A DNA stretch of 25,181 nt from assembly GCA_964485695.1 (NCBI GenBank), contig CAZAKZ010000081.1:1-25181 (forward strand), written 5' to 3'. The notes beneath the pieces were generated by a model, which saw only the letters and a list, made by a program, of their open reading frames with translations, had not been told where the DNA came from and ran no database searches. How positions within the stretch are numbered: the first letter of the stretch is position 1; each line of letters opens with the position of its first letter. Position numbers and translations under genes: made by a program. Positions 1 to 7,189 of the stretch are shown in pieces. The stretch is from CAZAKZ01 sp964485695 (GTDB lineage Bacteria > Planctomycetota > JAFGQW01).

Positions 1-204
1 GAGTGCAGTCGCGGTTCCAAGTGCCCCTTCAAGGCTTACTGGGAAGAGGCCGTAACCCGCTACAATAATCTTCTCGAGAACACGACCTTGGCCCAGGTGG
101 CCTTTCCCATGAAATCCAATAAGGCCAAGGAGGTCGCGGCCGTGGAGGGGGGGAACACGAATCCCACCCAGGCGAGCGCCGAGCTGACCGCCGCCGAGGG
201 ATAG
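1..204 (+). CDS. C-terminal fragment of an unrecognised protein
   Basis: Frame 1 is open from the window edge to a TAG at 202-204, giving the last 67 residues of a gene that begins outside the window. The fragment starts with a Cys pair in the context ECSRGSKCPF, followed by an aromatic and acidic stretch (AYWEEAV), then a tail rich in Ala, Thr and Glu that looks disordered. Two cysteines six residues apart could belong to a metal or Fe-S site, but this is only a guess from the spacing. I do not recognise the family and assign no function. The gene converges on apt, with a GC-rich hairpin between the two stop codons. Confidence 0.55.
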   Translation, partial: ECSRGSKCPFKAYWEEAVTRYNNLLENTTLAQVAFPMKSNKAKEVAAVEGGNTNPTQASAELTAAEG

Positions 205-225
205 TCGAGGAAACCTACGGGAGGG

Positions 226-247
226 ACGGGCTGGAGATCCGGCCCGT
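226..247. terminator. Hairpin between convergent genes
   Basis: A 9-bp stem (226-234 with 239-247, containing one T-G wobble) encloses the four-base loop AGAT. It lies between the stop codon at 204 and the apt stop codon at 256-258. It could end transcription from both sides, but neither flank carries a clear T-run, so a classical rho-independent mechanism is not shown. Confidence 0.35.
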
Positions 248-255
248 TCGCCCGA

Positions 256-768
256 TCAGTACCTGCGGAGTGCCTTCACCGGGAAATCGAGGGCTTCCGC
301 TCCCTTCAAGAATTCGAGCTCGATCAGGAAAGCGGATCCGACCACCACGGCGCCCACGTTGCGTACGAGGGCCGCTGAGGCGGCTATGGTGCCGCCGGTG
401 GCCAGGAGATCGTCGATGATGAGCGCGCGCTGCCCCCGGTCCAGTCCGTCGCGGTGGAGCTCCACGACGGCCTCGCCGTATTCCAGGGCATAGGAGTGAC
501 TCACCGTGTCCGCCGGTAGCTTTCCCTGCTTCCGGATCAAGGTGCACCCCTTGTCCAGCTTGAAGGCCAGCGCCGCTGCAAAGATGAATCCCCGACTTTC
601 CACGCCCACGAGCTGGTCGTAGGCGTCCAGGGGATAGAGGGTCGCCATCTCGTCCACGGCGCGCTTGAAGGCCCCGGCGTCTTGCACCAGGGGCGTGATG
701 TCCTTGAAGACGATGCCCGGCTTGGGAAAGTCGGGGACGTCGCGTATGTGCTCGTCGATCCAGCTCAT
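256..768 (-). CDS. apt: Adenine phosphoribosyltransferase
   Basis: The 170-residue product is the usual length for Apt, which makes AMP from adenine and PRPP in cytoplasmic purine salvage. The PRPP-binding loop ALIIDDLLATGGT is a near-exact family signature. The N-terminal segment FPKPGIVFKDITPL and the VGVESRGFIF segment are also characteristic. The frame stays open upstream to 873, but I place the start at the ATG at 766-768. This gives the normal N-terminus (MSWIDEHIRDVPDFPKPG) and has a GAGGGG-like ribosome binding site just upstream, whereas the extra 35 residues look unlike Apt. It is transcribed divergently from the pyrK operon. The assignment is firm. Confidence 0.95.
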   Translation of the reverse strand: MSWIDEHIRDVPDFPKPGIVFKDITPLVQDAGAFKRAVDEMATLYPLDAYDQLVGVESRGFIFAAALAFKLDKGCTLIRKQGKLPADTVSHSYALEYGEAVVELHRDGLDRGQRALIIDDLLATGGTIAASAALVRNVGAVVVGSAFLIELEFLKGAEALDFPVKALRRY

Positions 769-910
769 GCTGCCCCTCGAGGAAAGAAACGGTGTGGGTC
801 GGGACGAAGGCTTCAGGATAGTCATTGGGGGGAGCGATGTAAATCGGGTTTTGAAGTCCGGAGGACGCATCATTCGGTGCGCGATCTTTACCTCGTACCC
901 TCTCAGGGCT

Positions 911-946
911 ATTTTTTGTAGGTGGCTCGAGCGAGTCCGGTTTAAT
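911..946 (+). promoter_or_regulatory. Weak candidate promoter for the pyrK operon
   Basis: The 201-base gap between the divergent apt and pyrK starts must hold promoters for both. On the plus strand TTTAAT (941-946) matches a sigma70 -10 box at five of six positions. The best -35 candidate, TTGTAG at 916-921, is weak and the 19-base spacing is long. A small hairpin followed by six T residues (about 898-917) lies just upstream and could be an attenuator or chance. I found no convincing apt promoter. Confidence 0.25.
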
Positions 947-969
947 TACGCTCCCTCTCACAGATTCCG

Positions 970-1845
970 GTGACCATGCAGGACAGAAAAAACCCCTCCA
1001 TGAGGGTCGAGGAATGTGTTGTGGTTTCGAACCGAGCCACCGGCACGGATGGTTGTTACCTCCTGCAGGCCCGGTCTTCGGCCGTGGCGGAACGGGCCCT
1101 TCCGGGTCAGTTCGTCATGGTGCGCCTGGCAAACCGTCCCTTCCCCTACCTGGGCCGGCCCCTCAGCTTCGCCGACGTGGACCCTGAAGATCCCGAGGTG
1201 TTCGCCCTCGCCTACGTCGTGGTGGGAGGGGGCACCCAGGCCCTGGCGGGCGCCGGGCCGGGCGACACCCTCGACGTGGTGGGCCCCCTGGGCAACGGTT
1301 TCGAGATCCAGAAGGCACCCGCCCACGTATTCGTGGCCGGGGGCATCGGTGCGGCCCCCTTTCCCCTCCTGGCCAGGGCTGTTTCAAGCGTCGATCCAGG
1401 CGCCGACAAGGTCCTGTGCCTGGGCGCCGGTACGGCCTCCGCCCTTCACCTGGCCGGGGAGATCGAGGACCTGGGTGTCCGGGTGGAGACCGCCACCCTG
1501 GATGGAACCGCGGGGTTCCACGGCAACGTGGTGGAACTCCTCGGAACCCTGGAAATTCCGCCCGGAAGCCGGTTCTATGCCTGTGGACCCAATCCCATGC
1601 TTGCCTCTCTGGCCGATCACCTGCAAAATACGGGTCACAAATGTCAGGCCGCTCTGGAGGAGCGCATGGCCTGTGGCTTCGGCGCCTGCAACGGGTGCGC
1701 GGTTCCGGTGAAAGTCGACGGTAGCGCCGAGGGGTGGCGCTATGACCTGGTCTGCCACAAGGGACCCGTCTTCGATATCGAAACCGTGGTGTGGAATCTG
1801 GCCGAGGCGAGTGATGGAGCGGCCGGATCGCCGGCCTGTCGTTGA
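970..1845 (+). CDS. pyrK: Dihydroorotate dehydrogenase electron transfer subunit (PyrK-like ferredoxin reductase)
   Basis: The 291-residue product has the PyrK layout: an N-terminal FAD-binding barrel with the flavin motif GRPLSF, an NAD-binding half with GGIGAAPFPLLARA and the YACGPNPML segment, and a C-terminal [2Fe-2S] segment with Cys 235, 240, 243 and 262 in ERMACGFGACNGCAV and VCHKG. In known systems PyrK moves electrons between the PyrD flavin and NAD. No pyrD is present here; the gene leads an operon of beta-oxidation enzymes, with the thiolase starting 50 bases after its stop. The physiological partner is therefore uncertain. The frame opens with GTG at 970; ATG codons at 976 and 1000 are alternatives and none has a clear ribosome binding site. 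The C-terminal 20 residues look like a poorly conserved tail. Confidence 0.85.
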   Translation: MTMQDRKNPSMRVEECVVVSNRATGTDGCYLLQARSSAVAERALPGQFVMVRLANRPFPYLGRPLSFADVDPEDPEVFALAYVVVGGGTQALAGAGPGDTLDVVGPLGNGFEIQKAPAHVFVAGGIGAAPFPLLARAVSSVDPGADKVLCLGAGTASALHLAGEIEDLGVRVETATLDGTAGFHGNVVELLGTLEIPPGSRFYACGPNPMLASLADHLQNTGHKCQAALEERMACGFGACNGCAVPVKVDGSAEGWRYDLVCHKGPVFDIETVVWNLAEASDGAAGSPACR

Positions 1846-1895
1846 AGGAGATTCACAACGAGATTCAGAAGCATTTATCGGGAGAAGGATTCAAA

Positions 1896-3080
1896 ATGAT
1901 CAAAGACGTTTACATTGTAGGTGCGGCCCGGACACCCATTGGCAAATTCAACGGGACCCTCAGCAATTTCCGGGCTCCTGAACTGGGCGGTTTCGCCCTC
2001 ACCGCCGCCATCGAGCGGGCGGGACTCACCCCCGACCAGGTCGAGGAGTGCATCATGGGAATCGTGCTCCCTGCCGGCCTCGGTCAGAACCCGGCCAGGC
2101 AGGCGGCCCGCCTGGCCAAGATCCCGGATCACACCGGCAGCTTCACCGTGAACAAGGTGTGCGGTTCGGGACTCAAGACCGTGGTCCTGGGGGCTCAGGC
2201 CATCATGGTCGGGGACTACGGCATCGTAGCCGCCGGCGGCATGGAGAACATGACCGCCTGCCCCTACATCATGCGGGATGCCCGTGGCGGCGCCCGCCTC
2301 GGCAACGCCACCCTGGTGGACTGCATGATCTACGACGGTATCTGGGACGTCTACAACGACTTCCACATGGGGAACACGGGCGAGCTGGTGGCCGAGAAGT
2401 ACGAGATCACCCGCGAGATGCAGGACGCCTACGCCCTGAACAGCCAGCTGAAGGCCGCCAAGGCCATCAAGGAGGGCAAGTTCAAGTGGGAGATCGTTCC
2501 CGTCTCCGTGCCCCAGAGAAAGAAAGATCCCATCCTCTTCGACACCGACGAGGGCGTGCGCGGCGATTCCTCCCCGGAGGCTCTGGCCAAGTTGAGGCCG
2601 GCCTTCAAGAAGGACGGCACCGTGACCGCGGGCAACGCCTCCACCATCAACGACGCCGGCGCCGCCGTGGTGGTGGCCGGCGAGGACCAGGTCAAGGAAC
2701 TGGGTCTGAAGCCGCTGGCCCGCATCACGGGCTACGCTACCGGCGGCCGCGCCCCCGAGTGGGTGATGATGGCGCCCGTGGAAGCGACCAAGAACCTCTG
2801 CGACAAGTTGGGCGTCACGCTGGATTCCTTCGACCTCTACGAGTACAACGAGGCGTTCTCCGCCCAAGCCTGCGCCCTCACAAAGGTCCTGGAACTCGAC
2901 CCCGACAAGGTAAACGTCCACGGCGGCTCCGTGGCCCTCGGCCACCCCATCGGCTGCTCCGGCACGCGGGTCCTCATCACCCTCATCGGTGCCCTTCGCG
3001 ACCGCAACCTCAAAACCGGCCTCGCGGCCCTCTGCCTCGGCGGCGGCAACGCGGTGGCCATGTCTGTGGAGATCATGTAA
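1896..3080 (+). CDS. atoB: Acetyl-CoA C-acetyltransferase (thiolase)
   Basis: This cytoplasmic enzyme condenses two acetyl-CoA, or cleaves acetoacetyl-CoA. The 394-residue product has the full thiolase set: the start VYIVGAARTPIGKF, nucleophilic Cys89 in NKVCGSGLK, His350 in GHPIGCSGTR and Cys380 in CLGGGNAVA. The frame is open from TTG at 1842, but the ATG at 1896 follows a strong ribosome binding site (GGAGAAGGA, 1881-1889) and gives the standard N-terminus. The stop codon overlaps the start of the next gene by one base (TAATG), suggesting translational coupling. Adjacent hydroxyacyl-CoA and acyl-CoA dehydrogenases fit a four-carbon acyl-CoA pathway, operating in either direction. Confidence 0.95.
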   Translation: MIKDVYIVGAARTPIGKFNGTLSNFRAPELGGFALTAAIERAGLTPDQVEECIMGIVLPAGLGQNPARQAARLAKIPDHTGSFTVNKVCGSGLKTVVLGAQAIMVGDYGIVAAGGMENMTACPYIMRDARGGARLGNATLVDCMIYDGIWDVYNDFHMGNTGELVAEKYEITREMQDAYALNSQLKAAKAIKEGKFKWEIVPVSVPQRKKDPILFDTDEGVRGDSSPEALAKLRPAFKKDGTVTAGNASTINDAGAAVVVAGEDQVKELGLKPLARITGYATGGRAPEWVMMAPVEATKNLCDKLGVTLDSFDLYEYNEAFSAQACALTKVLELDPDKVNVHGGSVALGHPIGCSGTRVLITLIGALRDRNLKTGLAALCLGGGNAVAMSVEIM

Positions 3081-3940
3081 TGGCTGAAGTCAACAACGTC
3101 GCCGTCATCGGCAGCGGCACCATGGGCAACGGTATCGCCCAGGTGTTTGCCATGCACGGCTCTCAGGTGACCCTCGTGGACATCGAGCAGCAATTCCTCG
3201 ACCGTGCCATGGCCGGCATCAAGAAGAGCGTGGGCAAGCTGGCCGCCAAGGGCAAGATCCCCGAGAGCGAGGTCGATCCCATCCTCGGCCGCATCTCCAC
3301 CGCCACCGAACTCAAGGCGGCCAAGGACGCCGATCTGGTGGTCGAAGCGGTGTTCGAGGACCTGGGGGTGAAGACCGGGATCTTCAAGGAACTGGACGAG
3401 GTCTGTCCGGCCTCGACCGTGCTCGCCTCCAACACCTCGAGCATTTCCATCACCCGCATCGCGTCCGCCACGAACCGGCCGGACAAGGTCATCGGCATGC
3501 ACTTCATGAATCCGGTGCCCATCATGAAGCTGGTGGAGGTGATCCGCGGCCACCACACCTCGAGCGAGACCACGGCCCGGGTGGTGGGCATTTGCGAGGC
3601 CCTGGGAAAGGTGCCCCTGGAAGCGGACGACTACCCCGGATTCGTGTGTAACCGGATCCTCATGCCCATGATCAACGAGGCGGCCTTCACCCTCATGGAG
3701 GGCGTTGCAACGCGCGAGGCCATCGACGGGATCATGAAGCTGGGATGCAACCACCCCATGGGGCCGCTGGGACTGGCCGACTTCATCGGCCTCGACATCT
3801 GCCTGAACATCCTGAACGTCCTGCACAATGAGCTTGGCGATCCCAAGTATCGACCCTGCCCGCTGCTGGTACGCATGGTGGCGGCCGGCGATCTCGGACG
3901 AAAGACCGGGTGCGGATTCTACGATTATTCGAAAGGATAG
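3080..3940 (+). CDS. hbd: 3-hydroxybutyryl-CoA dehydrogenase
   Basis: The 286-residue product interconverts 3-hydroxyacyl-CoA and 3-oxoacyl-CoA with NAD(P). It has a Rossmann start, VAVIGSGTMGNGIAQVF, the SNTSSISIT segment, and the catalytic His and Glu in GMHFMNPVPIMKLVEVI. The C-terminal dimerisation part contains the typical GFVCNRILMPMINEA and HPMGPLGLADFIGLD, and it ends in GRKTGCGFYDY. Length matches single-domain Hbd/PaaH proteins, with no fused crotonase domain. It overlaps the thiolase stop by one base, and the next gene starts three bases after its own stop, so the three are clearly one operon. Its product feeds the thiolase. Confidence 0.95.
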   Translation: MAEVNNVAVIGSGTMGNGIAQVFAMHGSQVTLVDIEQQFLDRAMAGIKKSVGKLAAKGKIPESEVDPILGRISTATELKAAKDADLVVEAVFEDLGVKTGIFKELDEVCPASTVLASNTSSISITRIASATNRPDKVIGMHFMNPVPIMKLVEVIRGHHTSSETTARVVGICEALGKVPLEADDYPGFVCNRILMPMINEAAFTLMEGVATREAIDGIMKLGCNHPMGPLGLADFIGLDICLNILNVLHNELGDPKYRPCPLLVRMVAAGDLGRKTGCGFYDYSKG

Positions 3941-3943
3941 AAC

Positions 3944-5125
3944 ATGGTTGCTGATCATCCCGCCCCGTCCGCGGGGAACGGCCGCTTCGTGGATTTCGTC
4001 CTTTCCGACGAGATGCTGGCCGTCCAGGAAAAGGCCAGGAAAATCGCCCGGGAGGTGATCGCCCCGCACGCCGAGCGCTACGACCGGGAAGCCGCCTTTC
4101 CAAAGGAGGCCATCGACGCCCTCACCGAGGCGGGATTCATGTCCTGCCTCATCCCCGCGAAGTACGGCGGCTCGGAGATCGGCAATCTGGCCATGAGCCT
4201 CATGCTCATCGAGGTCAACAAGGTGTGCCCGTCCACCGGCGTCGTGTGCAGCGTGCACAACTCGCTCTGCACCTATCCCATCATCCACTTCGGCACCGAG
4301 GAACAGTTGCAGCGGTTCCTTCCGAAACTGGCGTCGGTGGAGTGGCTGGGCGCGTACGCCCTGACCGAACCGGACGCGGGCAGCGATGCCGCCAACCAGC
4401 GAACCACCGCCGTGAAGGACGGGGACCACTACGTCCTGAACGGGACCAAGAACTTCATCACCACCGGCGGCGAGGCCGACCTCTTCATCGTCTTCGCGCG
4501 CACCTCCAAGGAGGACACGCCGGCCAAGGGCATCAGCTGCTTTGTGGTGGAGACGACCACTCCCGGATTCACCGTCGGCAAGTCCGAGATCAAGATGGGG
4601 ATCAAGGGTTCCAGCACCACCGAGCTTCACTTCGAGGACTGCCGCATCCCTGCGAACAATCTGCTGGGGGCCGAGGGCCGGGGATTCAACATCGCCATGG
4701 AGGTCCTGAACGGTGGCCGCATCGGCATCGCGAGCCAGGCCACCGGCATCCTCGGCGGCATCATCGAGGAGCTGAACGAGTTCGCCTTAAGCCACAAGCG
4801 CCAGGGCAAGCCCATGACCTACCATCAGGACGTGTCGTGGCGGCTCTCGCAGATGATCGCGGAGTACGACGCCGCAACCCTGCTCGTCTACCGCGCCGCC
4901 ACCGCCCGGCAGGTGACACCCAACCCGCTCCGGGAGTGCTCCACGGCCAAACTGTTCGCCTCCCAGGTGGCCAACAAGGGGGCGCGGGAAGCCCTGCAGA
5001 TCATGGGGACCGAGGGCCTCGTGCACGGAAACCGGGTGGAACGTCTTTACCGGGACGCCCGCATCACCGAAATCTACGAGGGCACGAGCGAGGTGCAGAA
5101 GATCGTCATCAGCAGGACGATTTGA
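3944..5125 (+). CDS. Acyl-CoA dehydrogenase, short-chain (butyryl-CoA type)
   Basis: The 393-residue flavoenzyme oxidises acyl-CoA to 2-enoyl-CoA and normally passes electrons to an electron-transfer flavoprotein, which is not encoded here. The FAD and substrate motifs are intact: YALTEPDAGSDAANQRTTA, the NGTKNFITTGGEADLF segment, and the GRIGIASQATGI helix. Catalytic Glu379 lies in ITEIYEGTSEVQKIVI. Chain-length preference cannot be read with confidence; the family match and the thiolase/hbd neighbours suggest a four-carbon substrate. About 20 residues precede the usual N-terminus. It is the last gene of the operon, and a strong terminator follows 36 bases downstream. Confidence 0.92.
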   Translation: MVADHPAPSAGNGRFVDFVLSDEMLAVQEKARKIAREVIAPHAERYDREAAFPKEAIDALTEAGFMSCLIPAKYGGSEIGNLAMSLMLIEVNKVCPSTGVVCSVHNSLCTYPIIHFGTEEQLQRFLPKLASVEWLGAYALTEPDAGSDAANQRTTAVKDGDHYVLNGTKNFITTGGEADLFIVFARTSKEDTPAKGISCFVVETTTPGFTVGKSEIKMGIKGSSTTELHFEDCRIPANNLLGAEGRGFNIAMEVLNGGRIGIASQATGILGGIIEELNEFALSHKRQGKPMTYHQDVSWRLSQMIAEYDAATLLVYRAATARQVTPNPLRECSTAKLFASQVANKGAREALQIMGTEGLVHGNRVERLYRDARITEIYEGTSEVQKIVISRTI

Positions 5126-5160
5126 GCGGAGTGTGGATAAGGGGGTGTTCGAAATAAATC

Positions 5161-5227
5161 AAGGCGCCGATTCACAACAACAATCCGGGGACACCAAAAC
5201 CTGGAATCGGCGCCTTCAGTTTTTTTT
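5161..5227 (+). terminator. Rho-independent terminator of the pyrK-thl-hbd-acd operon
   Basis: A perfect 13-bp inverted repeat pairs AAGGCGCCGATTC (5161-5173) with its complement at 5204-5216. The loop is 30 bases and eight consecutive T residues follow at 5220-5227. The loop contains CCGGGGACACC, a string that in some genomes marks repeat families; nothing else here supports a mobile element. Confidence 0.8.
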
Positions 5228-5584
5228 GCTGAGAAGCGAAGGGGGCCGGCCACCTGCCTACCCCGGCGCAGACGCGCCGGCGCCCGACACTTGCATGCGT
5301 AGTGCGTCGTGGCTGGTCAGCGAAGAGGTCACGCCGTTTGCGGAGTCAGGATGCTCCTGGATTCCAGGACCGGCCTCGGCCGATCCACCTCAAGCGTTAT
5401 TGCGGAATCAAAGTCAAGGTCAGGAGCAGCCTGGATGCCGGCGGTTCTTTCTTCGCGCCATCCATGAGCTGCGCTTTCAGGATTCACTAGTAGCTAACTC
5501 AATAGCAAACTCCGGACCGGTCTCCGCGCCTTCCGGTTTTTTTCTGTCCGAGTCCCTTCGATATCCGCGCAGCCGCCTGAATTC
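5228..5584. other. Long intergenic stretch with several hairpins, no supported gene
   Basis: No reading frame here looks like protein. It holds a perfect 7-bp stem with a four-base loop (5263-5269 with 5274-5280) and a perfect 6-bp stem with a three-base loop (5355-5360 with 5364-5369). A terminator-like hairpin followed by T residues lies at its right end. The arrangement would fit a small structured RNA or a decayed gene. I matched it to no known RNA family: there is no cobalamin-riboswitch core, tRNA arm or tmRNA end that I could identify. Confidence 0.3.
5511..5543 (+). terminator. Short hairpin followed by seven T residues
   Basis: CCGGA (5512-5516) pairs with TCCGG (5532-5536) and seven T residues follow directly (5537-5543). 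The A-rich bases just left of the stem can extend pairing with the T-run. The stem is short, so strength is doubtful, but the form is that of an intrinsic terminator for a plus-strand transcript arising in the gap. Confidence 0.4.
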
Positions 5585-5614
5585 TTGATCCCCTCGGTGC
5601 CTGAGGACTATTTT
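5585..5614 (+). promoter_or_regulatory. Candidate sigma70-type promoter for meaB
   Basis: TTGATC (5585-5590) and TATTTT (5609-5614), each matching consensus at four of six positions, are separated by 18 bases and lie about 78 bases before the meaB GTG. It is the best promoter-like pair in the gap and follows a terminator-like hairpin, as expected for the head of a new transcription unit. Confidence 0.3.
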
Positions 5615-5691
5615 TATGAGCGACCGGATGCAGGAGATACTACCTCCGGAGCTAACCAGCGTTACTTCCAGGTAATGGAAGTGGAGACCGC

Positions 5692-6675
5692 GTGACTTCA
5701 CTGAATGACCTCATCGACAGAATGAAGGCCGGAGACCGCCGGGCCCTGGCGCGGCTGATGACCCTGGTCGAAAACGAGAGCCCCGAGGTGGGCGCCGTCT
5801 TCGCCCGGATCCATCGGGATGTAGGCCGAGCCCACCGCGTGGGCATCACCGGTCCGCCGGGTGCCGGAAAGAGCAGCCTGGTGGGGCGGCTGATCGAGGT
5901 GATCCGGGCCGCCGGGGAGACGGTGGGGGTGGTGGCCGTGGATCCGACCAGCCCGGTGTCGGGCGGCGCGCTCCTCGGGGACCGGCTTCGCATGGGAGAT
6001 CTGAACGATGCGGGGGTCTTCATCCGCAGCATGGCCAGTCGGGGGTGTTCCGGTGGGCTGGCCCGCCAGTCCCTGGACGTGGCCGATCTCCTGGACGCCT
6101 TCGGCCAGGACTGGATCTTCATCGAGACCGTGGGCACGGGCCAGGGCGAGCTGGAAGTGATCCACGAGTCGGATACCGTGGTGGTGGTGCTCCACCCCGG
6201 TGCCGGCGATTCGGTTCAGGCCATGAAATCCGGCCTCTTCGAGGTGGGGGACATCTTCGCCGTGAACAAGGCCGATCGTCCGGATGCAGAGGCACTCAGG
6301 GCGGAACTGGAGTGGGCCTTCCACCTGAGGGATGCCCGCTCCGAGCCGCCGGTGGTGATGACCAGCGCCACGGAAAACCGGGGCGTGGACGACCTGGTGG
6401 CCGCCCTCCGCGACCACCGTGACCGCCTCGCCTCGGGCGGGACGCTCCAGGCGTCCCGGCTGCACCGGGTGAAGGAGCGCCTCAGGCGCCAGGTAGAGGA
6501 GGCGTTCCGGCGCCACCTGGACGCGGATCCGGAGTGGACCCGGCGCCTCGACTCCCTCTCCACCCGGATCCTGGACCAGGAAGTGGATCGGTATACCGCG
6601 TATGAACAGCTCTCCGGATACCTGGAGCATAGAATCCAGTACGTCCAAGAACCGGAAGAAAGGTCAGGACCATGA
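5692..6675 (+). CDS. meaB: Methylmalonyl-CoA mutase-associated GTPase MeaB
   Basis: The 327-residue P-loop GTPase matches MeaB/ArgK, the chaperone that gates cobalamin loading and protects B12-dependent acyl-CoA mutases. Walker A is GPPGAGKS (residues 54-61). The switch regions VVAVDPTSPVSGGALLGDR and IETVGTGQGE, and the base-recognition motif NKAD, are all present. A C-terminal helical arm used for dimerisation follows the G domain. The start is a GTG with GGAG five to six bases upstream, and the N-terminus (LNDLIDRMKAGDRRALARLMTLVE) has the normal family form. Its stop overlaps the start of the next gene by four bases (ATGA). The next gene encodes a B12-binding mutase subunit, which fixes the context. 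Confidence 0.95.
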   Translation: MTSLNDLIDRMKAGDRRALARLMTLVENESPEVGAVFARIHRDVGRAHRVGITGPPGAGKSSLVGRLIEVIRAAGETVGVVAVDPTSPVSGGALLGDRLRMGDLNDAGVFIRSMASRGCSGGLARQSLDVADLLDAFGQDWIFIETVGTGQGELEVIHESDTVVVVLHPGAGDSVQAMKSGLFEVGDIFAVNKADRPDAEALRAELEWAFHLRDARSEPPVVMTSATENRGVDDLVAALRDHRDRLASGGTLQASRLHRVKERLRRQVEEAFRRHLDADPEWTRRLDSLSTRILDQEVDRYTAYEQLSGYLEHRIQYVQEPEERSGP

Positions 6676-7067
6676 ATCGTCCTATTCGCGTGCTCATCTC
6701 CAAGGTCGGCCTGGACGGCCACGACCGCGGCGCCAAGGTGGTGGCCAGCGCGCTTCGCGACGCCGGCATGGAGGTGATCTACACCGGCCTTCACCAGACC
6801 CCCGAGAGGGTGGCGGCCACGGCCCGGGACGAGGACGTGGACGTGGTGGGGGTCAGCTCCCTGAGCGGAGCGCACATGACCATCTTGCCGCGGGTTCGGG
6901 AGGCCCTGGAGGAGGCGGGCCTCGGAGACGTGGTCCTGCTCGCCGGCGGGATCATTCCCTCGGATGATGTCGAGAAGCTCGCCACCCTGGGGGTGGCCAG
7001 GGTGTTCAGACCCGGGACCTCAACTGTCGATATTGTCGAGTTTTTAAGGGAGGCGGTGGGACATTAG
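6672..7067 (+). CDS. Methylmalonyl-CoA mutase small subunit / B12-binding domain protein
   Basis: The 131-residue protein is a stand-alone cobalamin-binding domain of the acyl-CoA mutase type. The lower-ligand motif DxHxxG is present as D15-G-H17-D-R-G20, followed by the AKVVASALRDAG helix, the VGVSSLSGAHM segment and the LLAGGIIP loop. In two-chain mutases such a subunit pairs with a large TIM-barrel chain to convert methylmalonyl-CoA to succinyl-CoA, or isobutyryl-CoA to butyryl-CoA. No large subunit gene is in the window, so substrate is undecided. Four-base overlap with meaB indicates coupled translation, matching the known physical partnership. Confidence 0.92.
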   Translation: MNRPIRVLISKVGLDGHDRGAKVVASALRDAGMEVIYTGLHQTPERVAATARDEDVDVVGVSSLSGAHMTILPRVREALEEAGLGDVVLLAGGIIPSDDVEKLATLGVARVFRPGTSTVDIVEFLREAVGH

Positions 7068-7130
7068 TGCCTGCTGGCGCTTGCTCCTCCCCAGCGCCGT
7101 CTATAGAATACGTTGACCCATCAGGAAAAC

Positions 7131-7152
7131 GGCATCTCCCCCGGGGGGTGCC
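7131..7152. repeat. GC-rich inverted repeat between mutase subunit and acyl-CoA dehydrogenase
   Basis: GGCA (7131-7134) and TGCC (7149-7152) flank a core of five C and six G residues, so the 122-base gap can form a strong hairpin just upstream of the ribosome binding site of the next gene. It could attenuate transcription or stabilise part of the mRNA. There is no T-run. Confidence 0.35.
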
Positions 7153-7189
7153 CTTTCTCCGACCATCCGTGAAAGAACAAGGTGATTCC

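Noticed and set aside
1842..1895. Earlier TTG start for the thiolase
   Set aside because: The ATG at 1896 has a strong, well-spaced ribosome binding site and gives the canonical N-terminus with the catalytic Cys at position 89.
5180..5200. CCGGGGACACC in the terminator loop, similar to strings near REP-associated transposases in some genomes
   Set aside because: There is one copy only, no transposase, no target duplication, and it sits inside an ordinary terminator hairpin.
5395..5420. A string resembling a conserved 16S rRNA segment (CAAGCGTTATTGCGGAAT)
   Set aside because: The similarity ends after about 20 bases and neighbouring rRNA sequence is absent, so it is chance.
5133..5588. A 151-codon open frame in the gap after the acyl-CoA dehydrogenase
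   Set aside because: It runs through the rho-independent terminator, has no ribosome binding site and no protein-like texture.
5616..5675. A 19-codon open frame before meaB with GAGGA upstream, possibly a leader peptide
   Set aside because: Too short to judge, no recognisable peptide, and the best promoter candidate would start transcription after its ATG.
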